Below, one piece after another: positions 44,041 to 54,676 of a DNA stretch of 64,000 bases; position 1 is the stretch's first letter, and the number at the start of each line of letters is the position of its first letter. A program made the translations under genes and the position numbers. The notes beneath the pieces are model-generated. The model was not told the origin of the DNA. It ran no database searches and worked only from the letters and a program-made list of their open reading frames with translations. The stretch is from Pleurostoma richardsiae. Lineage: Eukaryota > Ascomycota > Sordariomycetes > Calosphaeriales > Pleurostomataceae. The DNA lies in NCBI GenBank assembly GCA_030052745.1, contig JANBVO010000002.1, positions 372,001-436,000 of the forward strand. Reading direction: 5' to 3'.

Positions 44041-45385
44041 ATGTACGGCAAGCTGCTCCTCCCCGCCCTTGCGGCGGCCACGCTCGTGTCTGGTGAGTCG
44101 CGTACCCCGAACCGCGTCGACACCCCTTACTGACGAGTGTGTCTACCAGCTCAATCCAGCAGCACTTGCACGCAGTCTACGATCACCATCAACTCCGCTG
44201 CCGATGCTACCGCGATCTCTAGCTGCGAGACGATCAAGGGAAGCATTGAGATTGGCACTGAGACGGGCGCCACCATCGACCTGTCCGGCCCCAGCCAGAT
44301 CACTGGAGACCTGACGCTGCTCAACAATGGTGCAATCGTCACCCTCCAGAGCTCCACTCTCGGCTCCATTGGCGGTGCCTTCAAGCTCCAGAACATCACC
44401 GTTCTGTCCACGCTCTCTTTCCAGTCCCTCGAGAGTGTCGGCTCCATCAGCTGGCAGTCTCTGCCTGCCCTGGGTTCCCTGACCTTCGGGACCCCGGGTG
44501 TCACCACTGCCAAGAGCGTCGTTATCAGCGACACTTTCCTCAGCAGCCTGGACGGCATTGACCTGAACACCGTTGCCTTAATGGATATCAACAACAACCG
44601 CCGCCTGACCGAGTTCTCCTCTCAACTGGGCAACCTGACGGATAACCTGAACATCCAGGCCAACGGTCTGAACCTTAAGGTCACCCTGCCCAACCTCATC
44701 TGGATCTCCAACATGACCATTGCCAATGTCACCTCTTTCTCCGCGCCCTCGCTGGCTGTTGTCAACGGCTCTATGCGCTTTGACTCGAACTACTTCACCA
44801 GCTTCGCCGCCCCCAACCTGACCGAGACCCAGACCGGTGACATCTCCTTCGTCAGCAACTCGCAGCTCACCAACCTGTCCTTCCCCGAGCTGACGACTAT
44901 TGCCGGTGGCTTCACCGTCGCCAACAACACCAAGCTCACCGAGCTCACCAGCTTCCCCAAGCTTGAGGAGGTTGGCGGCGCTATTGCGCTTCGGGGTTCT
45001 TTTGATGAGTAAGTGACCGTGTGGTTTTTGATCGCGTTTTGTAAAATGCTGATGATGAGATTGCAGCGTCGAGCTCCCGAGCCTGAACGACGTGAAGGGT
45101 GCCTTCACCCTCTCCAGCACCGGTGACATTGACGACTCCTGCACGACCTTCGAGAAGCTCAGCTCCTCGGGCGGAAATGGCAAGATCCAGGGCAGCTTCA
45201 GCTGCACGAGCAACAACCAGAATGCCAACAACGACACGTCGACCGCTGGCTCTGGCAGCAGCAGTGGCGGCAGCAGCTCTGGTAACAGCAGCAGCAGTGG
45301 TGACGACAGCTCTGCTGCCAGCTCCAGCTTCAGCACTGTCCTCTTCGCCGCCGCTCTCTTTGCCGCCGTCGCTCAGGTCTTGTAA
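44041..45385 (+). CDS. ecm33: GPI-anchored cell wall organisation protein Ecm33
   Basis: The product is 409 aa in three exons (44041-44092, 44150-45008, 45067-45385). Ecm33/Sps2 proteins sit at the plasma membrane and wall and support wall integrity and N-glycosylation-dependent morphogenesis. Exon 1 encodes almost exactly the signal peptide (MYGKLLLPALAAATLVSA). The mature part is a leucine-rich receptor-L-like solenoid (CTQSTITINSAADATAISSC, then repeated LTLLNN, VVISDTFLSSLDG, MDINNNRRLTEF and NIQANGLNL strands) with many NxT/NxS glycosylation sites. A Ser/Gly-rich stalk (about 355-390) follows two cysteines (DDSCTTF, GSFSCTSNN), then the GPI-attachment tail FSTVLFAAALFAAVAQVL. A long pyrimidine-rich leader precedes the ATG. 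Confidence 0.96.
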
Positions 45386-46345
45386 TGTGCCGGAAGATGT
45401 CGACTACATAAGGCTAGGGAAACCGGAGGCGTTCTTTTTTCTCCAGATGGATCTTCACTGTGTCTGAACTTTTCCGTTACTGCTCATCAACCGCATGTCA
45501 CCGCGACCATGGACCTCACTACGTACAGGAACCCACTAGACTTAATAATGCTCCTTTTCCGAATGTTCTGTCAAAATCGCATTCATCTGTCGCTTGACTC
45601 GTCTCGTGATCCATACAACATCCCCCAGGATGGCCCTTGGAAATTGTCGATAGTGGTTGGGATTACTTCGGGCATCCGACAATCAAAAAGAAGTCATCAC
45701 CGTCTTTCACCTTTTCGATGCAGCACCAGTTCTGCGGCGTGGCCGTTCTCTCCCGTTCCGAAAGGACCCGGGGGCCTATGGCAACGGCGTGGTGCAAAAT
45801 CGTGGACAATAAGGGCGTGATATTCATGGCCTGTTATGATCGTTAGCTATGTGTGATAGGGAGGGGAGGGAGAGAGTGATGGGGTAAAACGCAATCTGGC
45901 TTTGTGTTGAGTCCCGGCTACGGAATGGTTAGGAGGCCAGACTTGTAGTTATTAGGGCACCAAAACGGGCTGTCAATATTTCCTTTTTTCCAGCTTCTGA
46001 TCCTGCCGCTGCTGTCGTGATGTGCTCATGGCTTGAGGGGTTAGGTTTCTTTTGAGGCACTATGCTCGATGTTGAACTCCTCACTTGACGTCTTGCGAGC
46101 TATCAAGCATGCCCGCTGATCTTGATGTACAGAGCCTGCTACAATATTTAACACGACATGCGCCATCCCGTAGCCGACTCCTCCAACGCCTCCCTTCCAT
46201 ATCGTGATAGGCTTCTAGCCGCGTGCTGGGTTTTCTCTTCCATCTCTCGGATTTCACCGATACACCCTCGCCATTCCATAACCATATAACCACTGCTCGC
46301 CACCCCCGGGCGACCGAACCATTAGTCCCTCCCCCTCCCCTCCAA
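45386..46345. other. Convergent 3' intergenic region
   Basis: 960 bp between ecm33 (+) and the SPF45-like gene (-). No supported gene. It probably holds both 3' UTRs. Confidence 0.5.
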
Positions 46346-48199
46346 TCAGTCGTAGACCCCGTCCTCGAACCTGCCCGCGTCGTAGAAGCCCGCGGCGATG
46401 GCGCTCCCGCCGAAGCTGCGCCCCTGCAGGGCGCCGACGGCGCGCAGCGCCGACACGGCGTCGGTGAACTTGATGAAGACGCGCCGCCCGGGCACGTCGA
46501 TGTGCAGCCTCTCGACGCGGCCGTACTTGTCGCCGCACTCCTCGCCGATCTCCTGGCCCAGCTCGCCCGAGGCGGCCTCGGCCTCCAGGTCCGCGATGCC
46601 GTCGAGCATGCCCCGCAGCACGACGACCTGGCTCGTGGGGCCGGGGTCGCCGCCGGCGGCAGAGCGTGAGTCCGTAGAGGAGGAGGAGGAGGCAGCTGGG
46701 GCGCGCTTGCCGCCGATGATGCGGCCGCGCCCGCCGGGCTCGGCGAACCCGCCGCCCTCGGAGTCGGGCCGCTTGCGCCGCTTCTCGACCTGCACGCGCA
46801 GGGGGTTGATGATGCCCGAGGAGTCGGCGCCGAGGCCGCTGCCCTTGGTCCAGCCGTACTTGTTCATCAGCCGCTGGGCGAAGCCGGCCTGGCCCGGGCG
46901 GTTGGAGCGCGATTCTTGCGCCGTCGGGGACTCGGCGTCGGGCATGGGCGAGTCGCCGGCGGCGGTGCTGTCTGGGGCGAAGGAGGGGCGGGCGTCGTAG
47001 TCGTCCTCTGAGTCGCCTACGTCTATGTCCATGCGCGCGTCGTCCGAGGGGGGTTGCGGAGGAGCTTCGTAGCGGACGGGGCCGCGTGAGATGGTCGAGG
47101 AGAGTGGGGGCGGAGGGGGTTGGACGGCCGGCAGCGTTGCTGGCTCTGCATGAGCAGGCTCGGGTGGAGGAGGTGGTGGTGGGACTGATGATGCGGACGG
47201 AGGGGGTGCCAAGCCGGACATGGCAAGGCGGCGAGCGTAGGCTTCGTCGGCCGTCTCGTCTGGGGGTGGAGGAACTGCAGTAGCAGCTGCGGGTGCTGCC
47301 CGTGGTGGTGATGGTGGCGGCGGCGCAAAGGAGTACGCCGGCGGTGGAGCGAACTGATCTGTACAAGCAATACTTAGGTTAGCAATGGCCCTCTTCCCAA
47401 GAAGCGGTACGGGCATGGGAATATGCGTACTGCCCATCGCCGGCCTCCTCTCGCTGTCCTCGTCGTCGCTCCCGTCCTCGTCGCTGTCGTAGCTGCTCCC
47501 CCGCCTCCTCCTCCTGTGCGCGTACAGCACCGCCTTCCACTCCCTGACCTCGCGGATCCGCTCATCGCTGCGCAGGTACTCCTCCACGTTGGTGGGCCGC
47601 GCCGGGTCGTACAGCTCGTCCCAGTCCGTCTCGGCGTGCTGACCGCCGCCCTGCTGCTGCCGCTGCTTCTTCTTCTTCTGCCGCCGCCCGCCGCGCTGCC
47701 GCTTCTCGCCCCCGGCCCCGTACATGTACTCGTCGTCCTCGGTCGCGGCCCAGTCGGCGAGCCTGCTGCGCGGCTGATTCACGGGTGTCGGTGCCGCTGC
47801 TGCTGCGGCGGCGGCGCTACCGCCTGCGGAAGGAGCTGCAGAGGCGGAGGAGGGAGCGCTCGCGGGCGGGATGGCCTTGGGGAAGGCGGGCTTGGTGGGT
47901 TTGGCCTTCACTTGGGGCCGGCGGATGGGCTGGAAGCGCAAGACTGGAAGGACGGGTGGTTAGCAGTTGCTGTGCCCGCCGTGGTGGCCGGTGGCATCGC
48001 AATGGGGTAGGTCTAGCAGATGCGCACCTGGGTCGAGAGGCTTCTTCGCTCCCGCCTCGTCCTTGCCGCCATCAGCGCCGCCTTGCCCGTAGAGGACCGG
48101 GGCACCTGATATCGAGGCTGAAGCGCCGGCTTTGGGGTCGAGCAGGTTGGCGTACAGGGACATGCCGCCGCCCTTAGGAGGCGGAGGTGGTGCCGCCAT
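46346..48199 (-). CDS. spf45: G-patch and RRM splicing factor (SPF45/RBM17-like)
   Basis: The product is 565 aa from three exons (48199-48028, 47943-47431, 47358-46346). SPF45 proteins act in 3' splice-site choice and DNA-damage response. The N-terminus MSLYANLLDPKAGASASISG and LRFQPIRRPQVKAKPTKP are family-typical, followed by DWAATEDDEYMYG, Lys/Gln-rich and Pro-rich stretches. The G-patch lies at about 388-432 (RLMNKYGWTKGSGLGADSSG). The C-terminal domain (about 469-565: VVVLRGMLDG, DKYGRVERLHIDV, RVFIKFTDAVSALRAVGAL) is an RRM of the U2AF-homology (UHM) type, with the RxF-like GRSFGG that would bind ULM peptides. Intron 2 (47359-47430) is 72 nt without an in-frame stop, so retention would add 24 residues. 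Confidence 0.9.
47359..47430 (-). other. Frame-neutral 72-nt intron in the SPF45-like gene
   Basis: GTACGC donor, CTAAC branch site and TGTACAG acceptor are all present. Length is a multiple of three and the frame stays open through it, so spliced and unspliced mRNA would both give full proteins. Confidence 0.7.
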
Positions 48200-49771
48200 C
48201 TTGTGCTTGTGTAGCCTGTTCTTGTGTGTGAGATTTGAGGTGCTTAGAAGAAGAAAAGGGCGGCAGTTGTTGTATGTAGAGGGGAGCTTTGCGGCGTCTA
48301 AGTTACGAGCTGGGGCAGTATGTCTTAGCCTTGCAGATGGACCCTCGAAGCTTTGGGGGACGCCCTGTGGAGACACGGCTTACCACTTATAAACAAACCC
48401 AACGCAACGCCACATCCTTATGTCACGAAATACCAGGCTCTCTTAGGCAGGCTAGAGATATCCTGTATTATGTTTTGACATATCTATCACCCAAAGGTAA
48501 CGGGAATGCATGCGAGCACCGTTTAAAGACGAGCTTTGACATGATGGTCTTGCCTGCTCTTCTCATCATTTTGCGCTTACAGGAGGTAACACAGCACAAG
48601 GCTTAATCCACTCCTCGTCAATAACGAGACCAAGAAGGATGTGGGCTTACTGCATATGGTACTGACGGTATATCTATTCTTTACATGACCCAATACGCAG
48701 ATAAAACCATGCGACAATGAAGAGAAGCCTTTTCAGGCAATGGTGCATGTTGTCCAACTCCTTCCACTCTGATAGCTTGGCAAGGAGCGGATGCCGATAG
48801 ACTCTCATGCGGTCCTAGGGAATGATGGAAGCTAGAGTGCGTCTCCTAACCTAGTCCCTCGCTTGGAAAGCAGAAATGTCCTCAGCGTCTTCGTTCACGG
48901 CATGGGTGCCCCTCCCCTTATGGCCCAGAGAGGCCTCCAGTGCTCGCGGCGTATGTTGTTGGTCTCCCCCCCCCCCCTGACCAGGTAGGATCTTCGGCTT
49001 TCGGACCGCCTTTCGCAAGAGCCGCTCTACCGGTCACCGTCGGTCTCCTCGAGCGTGACGACCCAGGTGCAGTAGCAGGCGTGCAGAATCACCAGATGAT
49101 GGGATCCGCACCTTAAGCGACAAGCCACCGACTTACTCGTTACGGCATGGGGTGGGCTCGACGACGAGGTAAGCCTCAGGACTGCTCACTAAGATGACGA
49201 CCTGCCAGTTGATGTGTTGAAACTCTTTGGGAGAGCGCTGAATAACAGAACTAGCAGCCCGTCTCCATGATGTTGAGGACTGACGAATCCTCCCCTAATG
49301 AGTGTCACCGGTTATTGAAGACAGCAAAACAGACAGTCAGGAGGCAAACTTGTTTGGTGTCAAATACCTGTCGAAGCCCAGGGAAGACTGGCCGCCGAGG
49401 TAATGCACAGTGGGTGGTTGGGCCTTTTTCATACGGGAGACGCCTGTATCTAGAATATGAAAAGTCGTTCCGCATTCGCAGCCTCACGCAGACTACCTAG
49501 CAAACAGTCGATCAATAAGAATAGAATGATTCTTTAACTGGTCAGTCACTCAGGAAACCAATGTCATACAGCCTGCACGGCGGCCATCCGACACATACAA
49601 GTGGCGTCGCAAATTCCCAAATATACCAGCCAGCTCCTCATATCCCATACCTAACCATCGTCAGCCCCCTTAAAGGAGCCTAAACTGCCCAGAAATACCC
49701 GTCATTACCACCAGACAGCCCCGTCATCTCACAATGAAACGGCAACAGTTCATACAGCTTAAAAGTCTTTC
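48200..49771. promoter_or_regulatory. Intergenic region upstream of the SPF45-like gene
   Basis: 1.57 kb between the SPF45-like start and the peroxiredoxin stop, both minus strand. It contains a C12 run (48966-48977). No supported gene. Confidence 0.45.
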
Positions 49772-50521
49772 TCACTCCTTGGTCTCAGGAACGGCCTCTT
49801 CGGCCTTCTCCTCCTTCGCTGCCTCCGCCGCCTCGCCGTTGGTGAGCTTCTCCTCGGCATCAGCCTTCTCCTCAACCGGAGCGTCGGCGGCCTCAACAAG
49901 TTTCTTCACCACCTCGACAGTGGCAGCGGGACCGCCAGGCTCGGCGGCGAGGACCTTGCCGGCCTTGTCGACGACGAACACGCCGCGGGTGGTGCCCTTC
50001 GGGGCCTTCTTCAGGCCGATGGCCCCGATGAGGGTGGCGGCCGGGTCGCAGAGGAGGCTGTACGGCAGCTTCTGCTTCTCCTTGAAGTTGGTGTTGGCCT
50101 TGGGCGAGTCGGTGGACAGGCCGTAGATGGCCAGCCCGCCGGCCGTCAGCGGCTCGTACGAGTCGCGGAACAGGCACGCCTGGGTGGTGCAGCCGGGGGT
50201 CGAGGCCTTCGGGTAGGTGAAGAGGACGACGCCCGCCTTGCTCTCGTCGACGAGGGCCTTGAGCGTCGTCTTCTTGCCATCGTGGGTCTCGATCTCACCG
50301 CCGAAGCCCTCAAGGGTGATGACATCGCCCACGGACGGCTTGACGGCCGGCTTCGGGGTGCCGTTGGTCTTGGCAGGCGCTTCCTTAGCGGTGGCCTTGG
50401 AAGTCTTCTCCTTCACGGTCTCCTTGACTTTGGCGACTGCTTTGGCGGCCTTGGACTTCTTGGCAGGGGGAGGCGGCGGAGGGGCCGCAGGGGCCTTCCG
50501 CTTGCGAAGCTCAACAGGCAT
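49772..50521 (-). CDS. dot5: Nuclear-type peroxiredoxin (Dot5/BCP-like thiol peroxidase)
   Basis: Single-exon gene of 249 aa. It is an AhpC/TSA-fold peroxidase of the PrxQ/BCP group that reduces alkyl hydroperoxides with thioredoxin. The active site is YPKASTPGCTTQACLFRD, with peroxidatic Cys111 and a second Cys116 in the spacing typical of atypical 2-Cys BCP enzymes. Further landmarks are GLSTDSPKANTNFKEKQ, LLCDPAATLIGAIGLKK and RGVFVVDKAGKV. The N-terminus (RKRKAPAAP and PAKKSKAAK) is basic and Ala/Pro-rich, resembling the nuclear targeting region of yeast Dot5. The acidic Ala/Glu-rich C-terminal tail (from about 225) is an extra feature with no known role. The region upstream holds a possible 5'-UTR splice donor near 50670. 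Confidence 0.93.
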   Translation of the reverse strand: MPVELRKRKAPAAPPPPPPAKKSKAAKAVAKVKETVKEKTSKATAKEAPAKTNGTPKPAVKPSVGDVITLEGFGGEIETHDGKKTTLKALVDESKAGVVLFTYPKASTPGCTTQACLFRDSYEPLTAGGLAIYGLSTDSPKANTNFKEKQKLPYSLLCDPAATLIGAIGLKKAPKGTTRGVFVVDKAGKVLAAEPGGPAATVEVVKKLVEAADAPVEEKADAEEKLTNGEAAEAAKEEKAEEAVPETKE

Positions 50522-51548
50522 TGTGATGTAGTGACGAGTTTCTTACGGCCAGAGTCAGCCTCTGCCTGCAGTTGAGGGCGGGCGATGAAAACAATTCAGG
50601 TAGAGTTACAGCCCTTGATGGTATCTACGAAGGGCAGAGACTAGAGATGAGGAAGGAGTGGCCTTGGACTTACAGGCTTGGCCAGATAGAGGTGCGTGCG
50701 CTTCAGCAGCCGTAAGGCTGTGCGAGAGGCAGAGAGACGGTGCTAGGGGGGATTTTTACGTCAAGATTGAACAGCGAAAGATAAGAATCAACACCAAGAA
50801 AGTCGGTGGATGGCGATATAGAAGGAGATGAAAGAAAAGGGACAGGAAAGCAGCGATGAGATGAGGTTGGGGAGGGAAAGCTGGTAAACATGTCGTCCCG
50901 GGATGGTCGTCTGGGAGCTCGGACCAATCACAAAGGACGCAAGCTAGAGCTCCTGGCCACGCCGCCGGTCAGCTATGGTAAGGGGGGGAACCGACCACCT
51001 CCCCCAGATGCGGTATGTATTGCCGTACGGCGCTTCCGTGCGGTTGCACCATCTCCTCGCCCGAGCAATGGGATAACTCCGACCCTGTTCTAGCCCAGTC
51101 CCCCATTAGTAATGCGGGCAGTGCCGTCCCATGCTGATGGATCAGCACTGCTAGCAAAGCATGATTCTGACGTGCGAAGCTCGAGAGACAAATGTCAGTG
51201 AGGATGCGACTTTTAGTGCTGTCTCCTTCAGGATGACTTCAACACCATAGTGGTGGCTTTATACATGTTGCGATCTTCCTATCAGCATATGAAACACGGT
51301 AGAAATGCGCATTGTTTGGAGGTAGCCCGGAAATGTGCATGGTTCGCATCCTCCACCAACTTCTCGAGGCTCAGACGACGTCCGGCGCTTTTTATATAGC
51401 CCGGCAAATCCTCGGCAAAACCCGCTTCGGCAAAACCGCCAAGCACGATTCCGATTATCATCAATTGCCTTCAATCCCACTGGCCGCTTGACGGGACATC
51501 CAACCTCTGACCTCAAAACCCGGCACTCCGCTGGACAGCACCGTCACA
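50522..51548. promoter_or_regulatory. Divergent intergenic region, dot5 / complex I gene
   Basis: 1.03 kb between two outward genes. It holds both promoters and probable 5'-UTR sequence of dot5. No coding sequence is supported. Confidence 0.5.
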
Positions 51549-52369
51549 ATGGCTTCCAAGACGGCAGCGAAAGCCTGGGGTGGCGTCATGAGCCTCAGCA
51601 AGGTGACTACATCCTCCTGCTACCCCGTCAATTGCCCTCCTCGGCAGTGGCCGTTCTCTTCCGGTCGACAGACCCTGCCATGACCTCGCCGATATGCTCC
51701 AGCCGCGCCCCTCACAGCACCCCTCGACCGCTTCCATACTAACTATGCTCGCCAAAGAAACAAACCCTGCAGTCGACCGGCATCTGGGAGCGCATCCGCC
51801 GCGCCTTCGTCCTCGACCCCAACCGCTCCAACGGCGTCCCCCTCAACCCCTACTTCCGCAACCCGACGCCCGGCGCCCTCGACCCGCTGGGCTACGACGA
51901 CCCCGTCACCGCCCCGGCCGGCGACATTGCCGACAACCCCTACTGGAAGCGCGACGCGCGCCGCAACTACCCGCGCCTCAGCGTCGTCGGGCAGGCGGAC
52001 GCCGTCGCCCTGCTGACGGTCGGCAACGCCGCGGCGCCGCGGGTCGAGCTGGTCGGCGAGGCGGGCAGCAAGGCGCTGGTGGCGGCCGAGCAGGAGGGCC
52101 AGGAGAAGGGCCTGGCGGCCTTCTTCGAGGAGAAGCAGGGCGCCAAGGACGCCGTGGCCAAGGACCTGCTGGTCGACGGCCTGCCGCCCCTGCCGAGCGG
52201 GCATAGCCTGGCGTCGGGCAAGTGGGATGTGCACAAGTACGGCCTGGCGGAGGAGAACTCGTACCCCGAGCGGTAGGCAATTTCCTCTTCTGTTTCTTGC
52301 CATTCTTCTTGTCGGATGGTTGTGAGCTAACGTGTCTTCGCCAGCTACCCTTGCCGGTCGTTTCAGTGA
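51549..52369 (+). CDS. nuo-21.3: NADH:ubiquinone oxidoreductase 21.3 kDa subunit (fungal complex I accessory)
   Basis: The product is 197 aa in three exons (51549-51602, 51758-52272, 52345-52369). It is an accessory subunit of mitochondrial complex I first described in Neurospora crassa. The sequence follows the Neurospora protein: MASKTAAKAWGGVMSLSK, then KQTLQSTGIWERIRRAF, DPNRSNGVPLNPYFRNPTPG, DDPVTAPAGDIADNPYWKRD and RRNYPRLSVV. Reading on past the second donor gives a stop within two codons (ending SYPER), but splicing (donor GTAGGC, GCTAAC branch, GCCAG acceptor) adds a 25-nt last exon that encodes YPCRSFQ and matches the Neurospora ending. The Ala/Gly/Glu-rich middle is poorly conserved. 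The first intron is long for this window (155 nt). Confidence 0.92.
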
Positions 52370-52646
52370 GCGGATGTGACGTGGGAAAGATGATATGGAG
52401 CGTTTGTACATATATGCGGGTAGACCGCAATAGATCTGAATTCCTGCAGATGATAGCTCATGTGCCTGTTCCTTTTGATCCTATGACTACGGAATATGTA
52501 GCCCTCTATTTTGGTAGAGTGCAATGCAGCCACCGATGCTTGTTAAAACCATTTCCCTTACGCCAGAGAGGCTCGCCAACCATGGCCTCTATCACCCAGT
52601 CTATGTCAATCCTCGCAATCCAACGCCAAGTCAAGTCCGTCTGTCA

Positions 52647-53225
52647 TCAAAACTCCACAGCTGGTCTGGCGGACGGGCTCTTCGTAGCTGGGCCCTCCGG
52701 CGTCCCCTCCTTGTTCCCTTCTGAAGCTGGGCTGCGGGTTTGGTGAGCCTCTTTGCTCACTTCCTCCCCGACCATCTTGTCGATGATCCTCGCCTTCCCA
52801 TGTGCTCTCTTCACCCTGTCGTCGAAGTCGTTGACAGCCTCATCCGTGTTCTCGGTCGACAAAGTGTCAGGCTCTACCAGGGCATACAGTGTGGCAATGT
52901 TCTTTTCCAGCCGGGCATTTCTCGACAGGAGAGGTAGCTGCTGTTTCTCTCCCTTGTCCGTATCCGTAGAGGAGTCGCCTCGGCCTTGTGACGTACTTGA
53001 TGAGGCATTCTGGGGTGCTGATGTTCTGGGTAGGCGGCTTGCCCAGACAAGGGACTTGCCGTACAGCCTCCCGCTCTCAAGGAACTTCTCGAACCCCTTC
53101 TCAAGGCCCAGCGCGCGGCCTTCTATCTTGCCGGCCTGTATCCCCTCTTCAGTGCCCTGCTTGTAGCCCTCATCGTAGAAGCGCTCCTCCAGGCCGAGGA
53201 CCTCGTCGAAGGGGTCATCTGCCAT
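52647..53225 (-). CDS. lto1: Lto1 homologue (deca-GX3 protein, Rli1 Fe-S maturation adaptor)
   Basis: Single-exon gene of 192 aa. In yeast, Lto1 with Yae1 bridges the ABC protein Rli1/ABCE1 to the cytosolic Fe-S targeting complex, so it supports ribosome recycling. The N-terminal domain contains the GX3 repeat: Gly at 20, 24, 28, 32, 36, 40 and 44 in DEGYKQGTEEGIQAGKIEGR and onward. The leading DPFDEVLGLEERFYDEGY is family-typical. A Ser/Thr/Gln-rich insert (about 70-92) precedes a helical region LLSRNARLEKNIATLYALVE. The C-terminus is VEF, close to the [LIM]-[DES]-[WF] peptide by which clients are recognised by the targeting complex. The start is the ATG that gives MADDPFDE. Confidence 0.9.
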   Translation of the reverse strand: MADDPFDEVLGLEERFYDEGYKQGTEEGIQAGKIEGRALGLEKGFEKFLESGRLYGKSLVWASRLPRTSAPQNASSSTSQGRGDSSTDTDKGEKQQLPLLSRNARLEKNIATLYALVEPDTLSTENTDEAVNDFDDRVKRAHGKARIIDKMVGEEVSKEAHQTRSPASEGNKEGTPEGPATKSPSARPAVEF

Positions 53226-53766
53226 TGTGAGATGCAAATGAACGTTTAACGTCGGGATGTCTGCTAGATTCCTGGTTGAGGCGACAGATGACGCCGTATA
53301 CTCCTACGTAAACCAGACAGAACTTATGAAATCCTCGCGATATAATTTCAGGTCAGGCACCTGTTTCTGAGGTTGAAGTTGGGTTATGGGTTTGCTGCTT
53401 AGTGAGTAGCAGCAAGTTGCGGGGCGAAACCGTGAAAGTTCAGAATATGTGCGAATTTTAGCAACACTACGAAGGTCCTCTTAACGTAACAGTTCCACGC
53501 TTCAGAGAGAAGACAAATAAGGAGCTCTAGGCTTGCCGCGAGAATCCACCAGGCCGCCAGAGAACGGTTTAGAGGGAATAACAAGCGTCTCTTTCTGATG
53601 CGCTCCCTTCAACAGCTTTAGGCGGCATCAGCGACAATGGTTGTTTATCTGAATGCCTCGGATTGGACTTTCTGTTCTATTCGCGAATCCCCACGACTCC
53701 TGACACAGCAGCTATCCAACTATATGGCATTATCATGACAGTAACTTTCTAGACATAATGACTCTA
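53226..53766. promoter_or_regulatory. Intergenic region upstream of lto1
   Basis: 541 bp, relatively AT-rich, between the lto1 start and the SDR stop (both minus strand). No gene or clear element is seen. Confidence 0.45.
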
Positions 53767-54676
53767 TTAATGCAGCATCAGCATGCCACCGTTGGCACAC
53801 ACCACCTGCCCGGTGCACCAGCTCGCGTCCGGGGTGCACAGCATCCCCACGATGCCAGCGACCTCGCTCGTGTGCGCCGGCCGGCCTCCGCTCGAGATGG
53901 CCTCCTCGACCACCTCGTCGGGGTCAACCCCCGGCCGCGCCCTCATCAGCGGCGTGTGCTCGATCCACCCCCTGATGCCGGCCTTGAACTCGTCCGTGTT
54001 GGCCGCGTACATGGGGCCCTCGACCGGGCCAGGGTTGATGGCGTTGACGGTGGCGTTCTCGGACAGCTCGCGCGCCCAGGTGCGCGTCATGGCCTCCACG
54101 GCCGCCTTGCTGCCACCGTACACGGACTGGCCCACGAAGCCCGTGCTGGACGACACCGACGACAGGTTGACGACGCGGCCGGACCGGTCCTTGGGTAGGT
54201 ACGGCTGGGCGGCCTGCATGAGCAACAGCGGGCCGAGGACGTTGACGCGGAACGTCGCCTCGAACTCGGAGATCTGGACGTCCGGGATCTTGTTGTTGAG
54301 GGCGACGCCGGCGTTGTTGATGATGACGTCGATCTGGAACGGCCTGGAGGGCTCCGAGAAGTACTCCTTGATCGTGGCCACCAGATGCTTCGGCCCCTCG
54401 GGGGTGCCAAGATCGGCCTGCACGCCGAGGGTCTTGACGCCGTGCTTGGCCTCGAGAGACTTGGAGAGCTCAGCTGTGAGAGTTGCGGAGGACTTAGAGG
54501 TGTAGTTCAGCACCAGATTACAGCCTTTGGAAGCGAGGTTCTCAGCGATAGCAGCGCCAATACCTGCGGGGAATGTATTAGTCTAGTAAGCTGCGGAGAG
54601 CGCAAGGAGGGCCATCCTTACCTCTCGACGCTCCCGTCACTATTCCCAGCTTGCCCAGCAGTGGTCTGCCCGCCAT
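53767..54676 (-). CDS. Classical short-chain dehydrogenase/reductase
   Basis: The product is 283 aa from two exons (54676-54622, 54563-53767). It is an NAD(P)-dependent Rossmann-fold oxidoreductase. The cofactor motif TGASRGIG is split by the single intron, which sits between Arg and Gly. NNAG follows at about 101-104, then VNLSSVSSS with the catalytic Ser, and YGGSK with Tyr167 and Lys171. After the active site comes AINPGPVEGPMY and a C-terminal VVCANGGMLMLH. The acidic residue after beta-2 is not clear, so NADPH is slightly more likely than NADH. No pathway partner lies nearby and the substrate is unknown. It diverges from naa10. Confidence 0.92.

Noticed and set aside
46346-47941. SPF45-like gene read as one uninterrupted exon from about 47941
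   Set aside because: Donor, branch and acceptor signals for intron 2 are all good, and the true N-terminus with MSLYANLLDP lies in an exon upstream (48199-48028).
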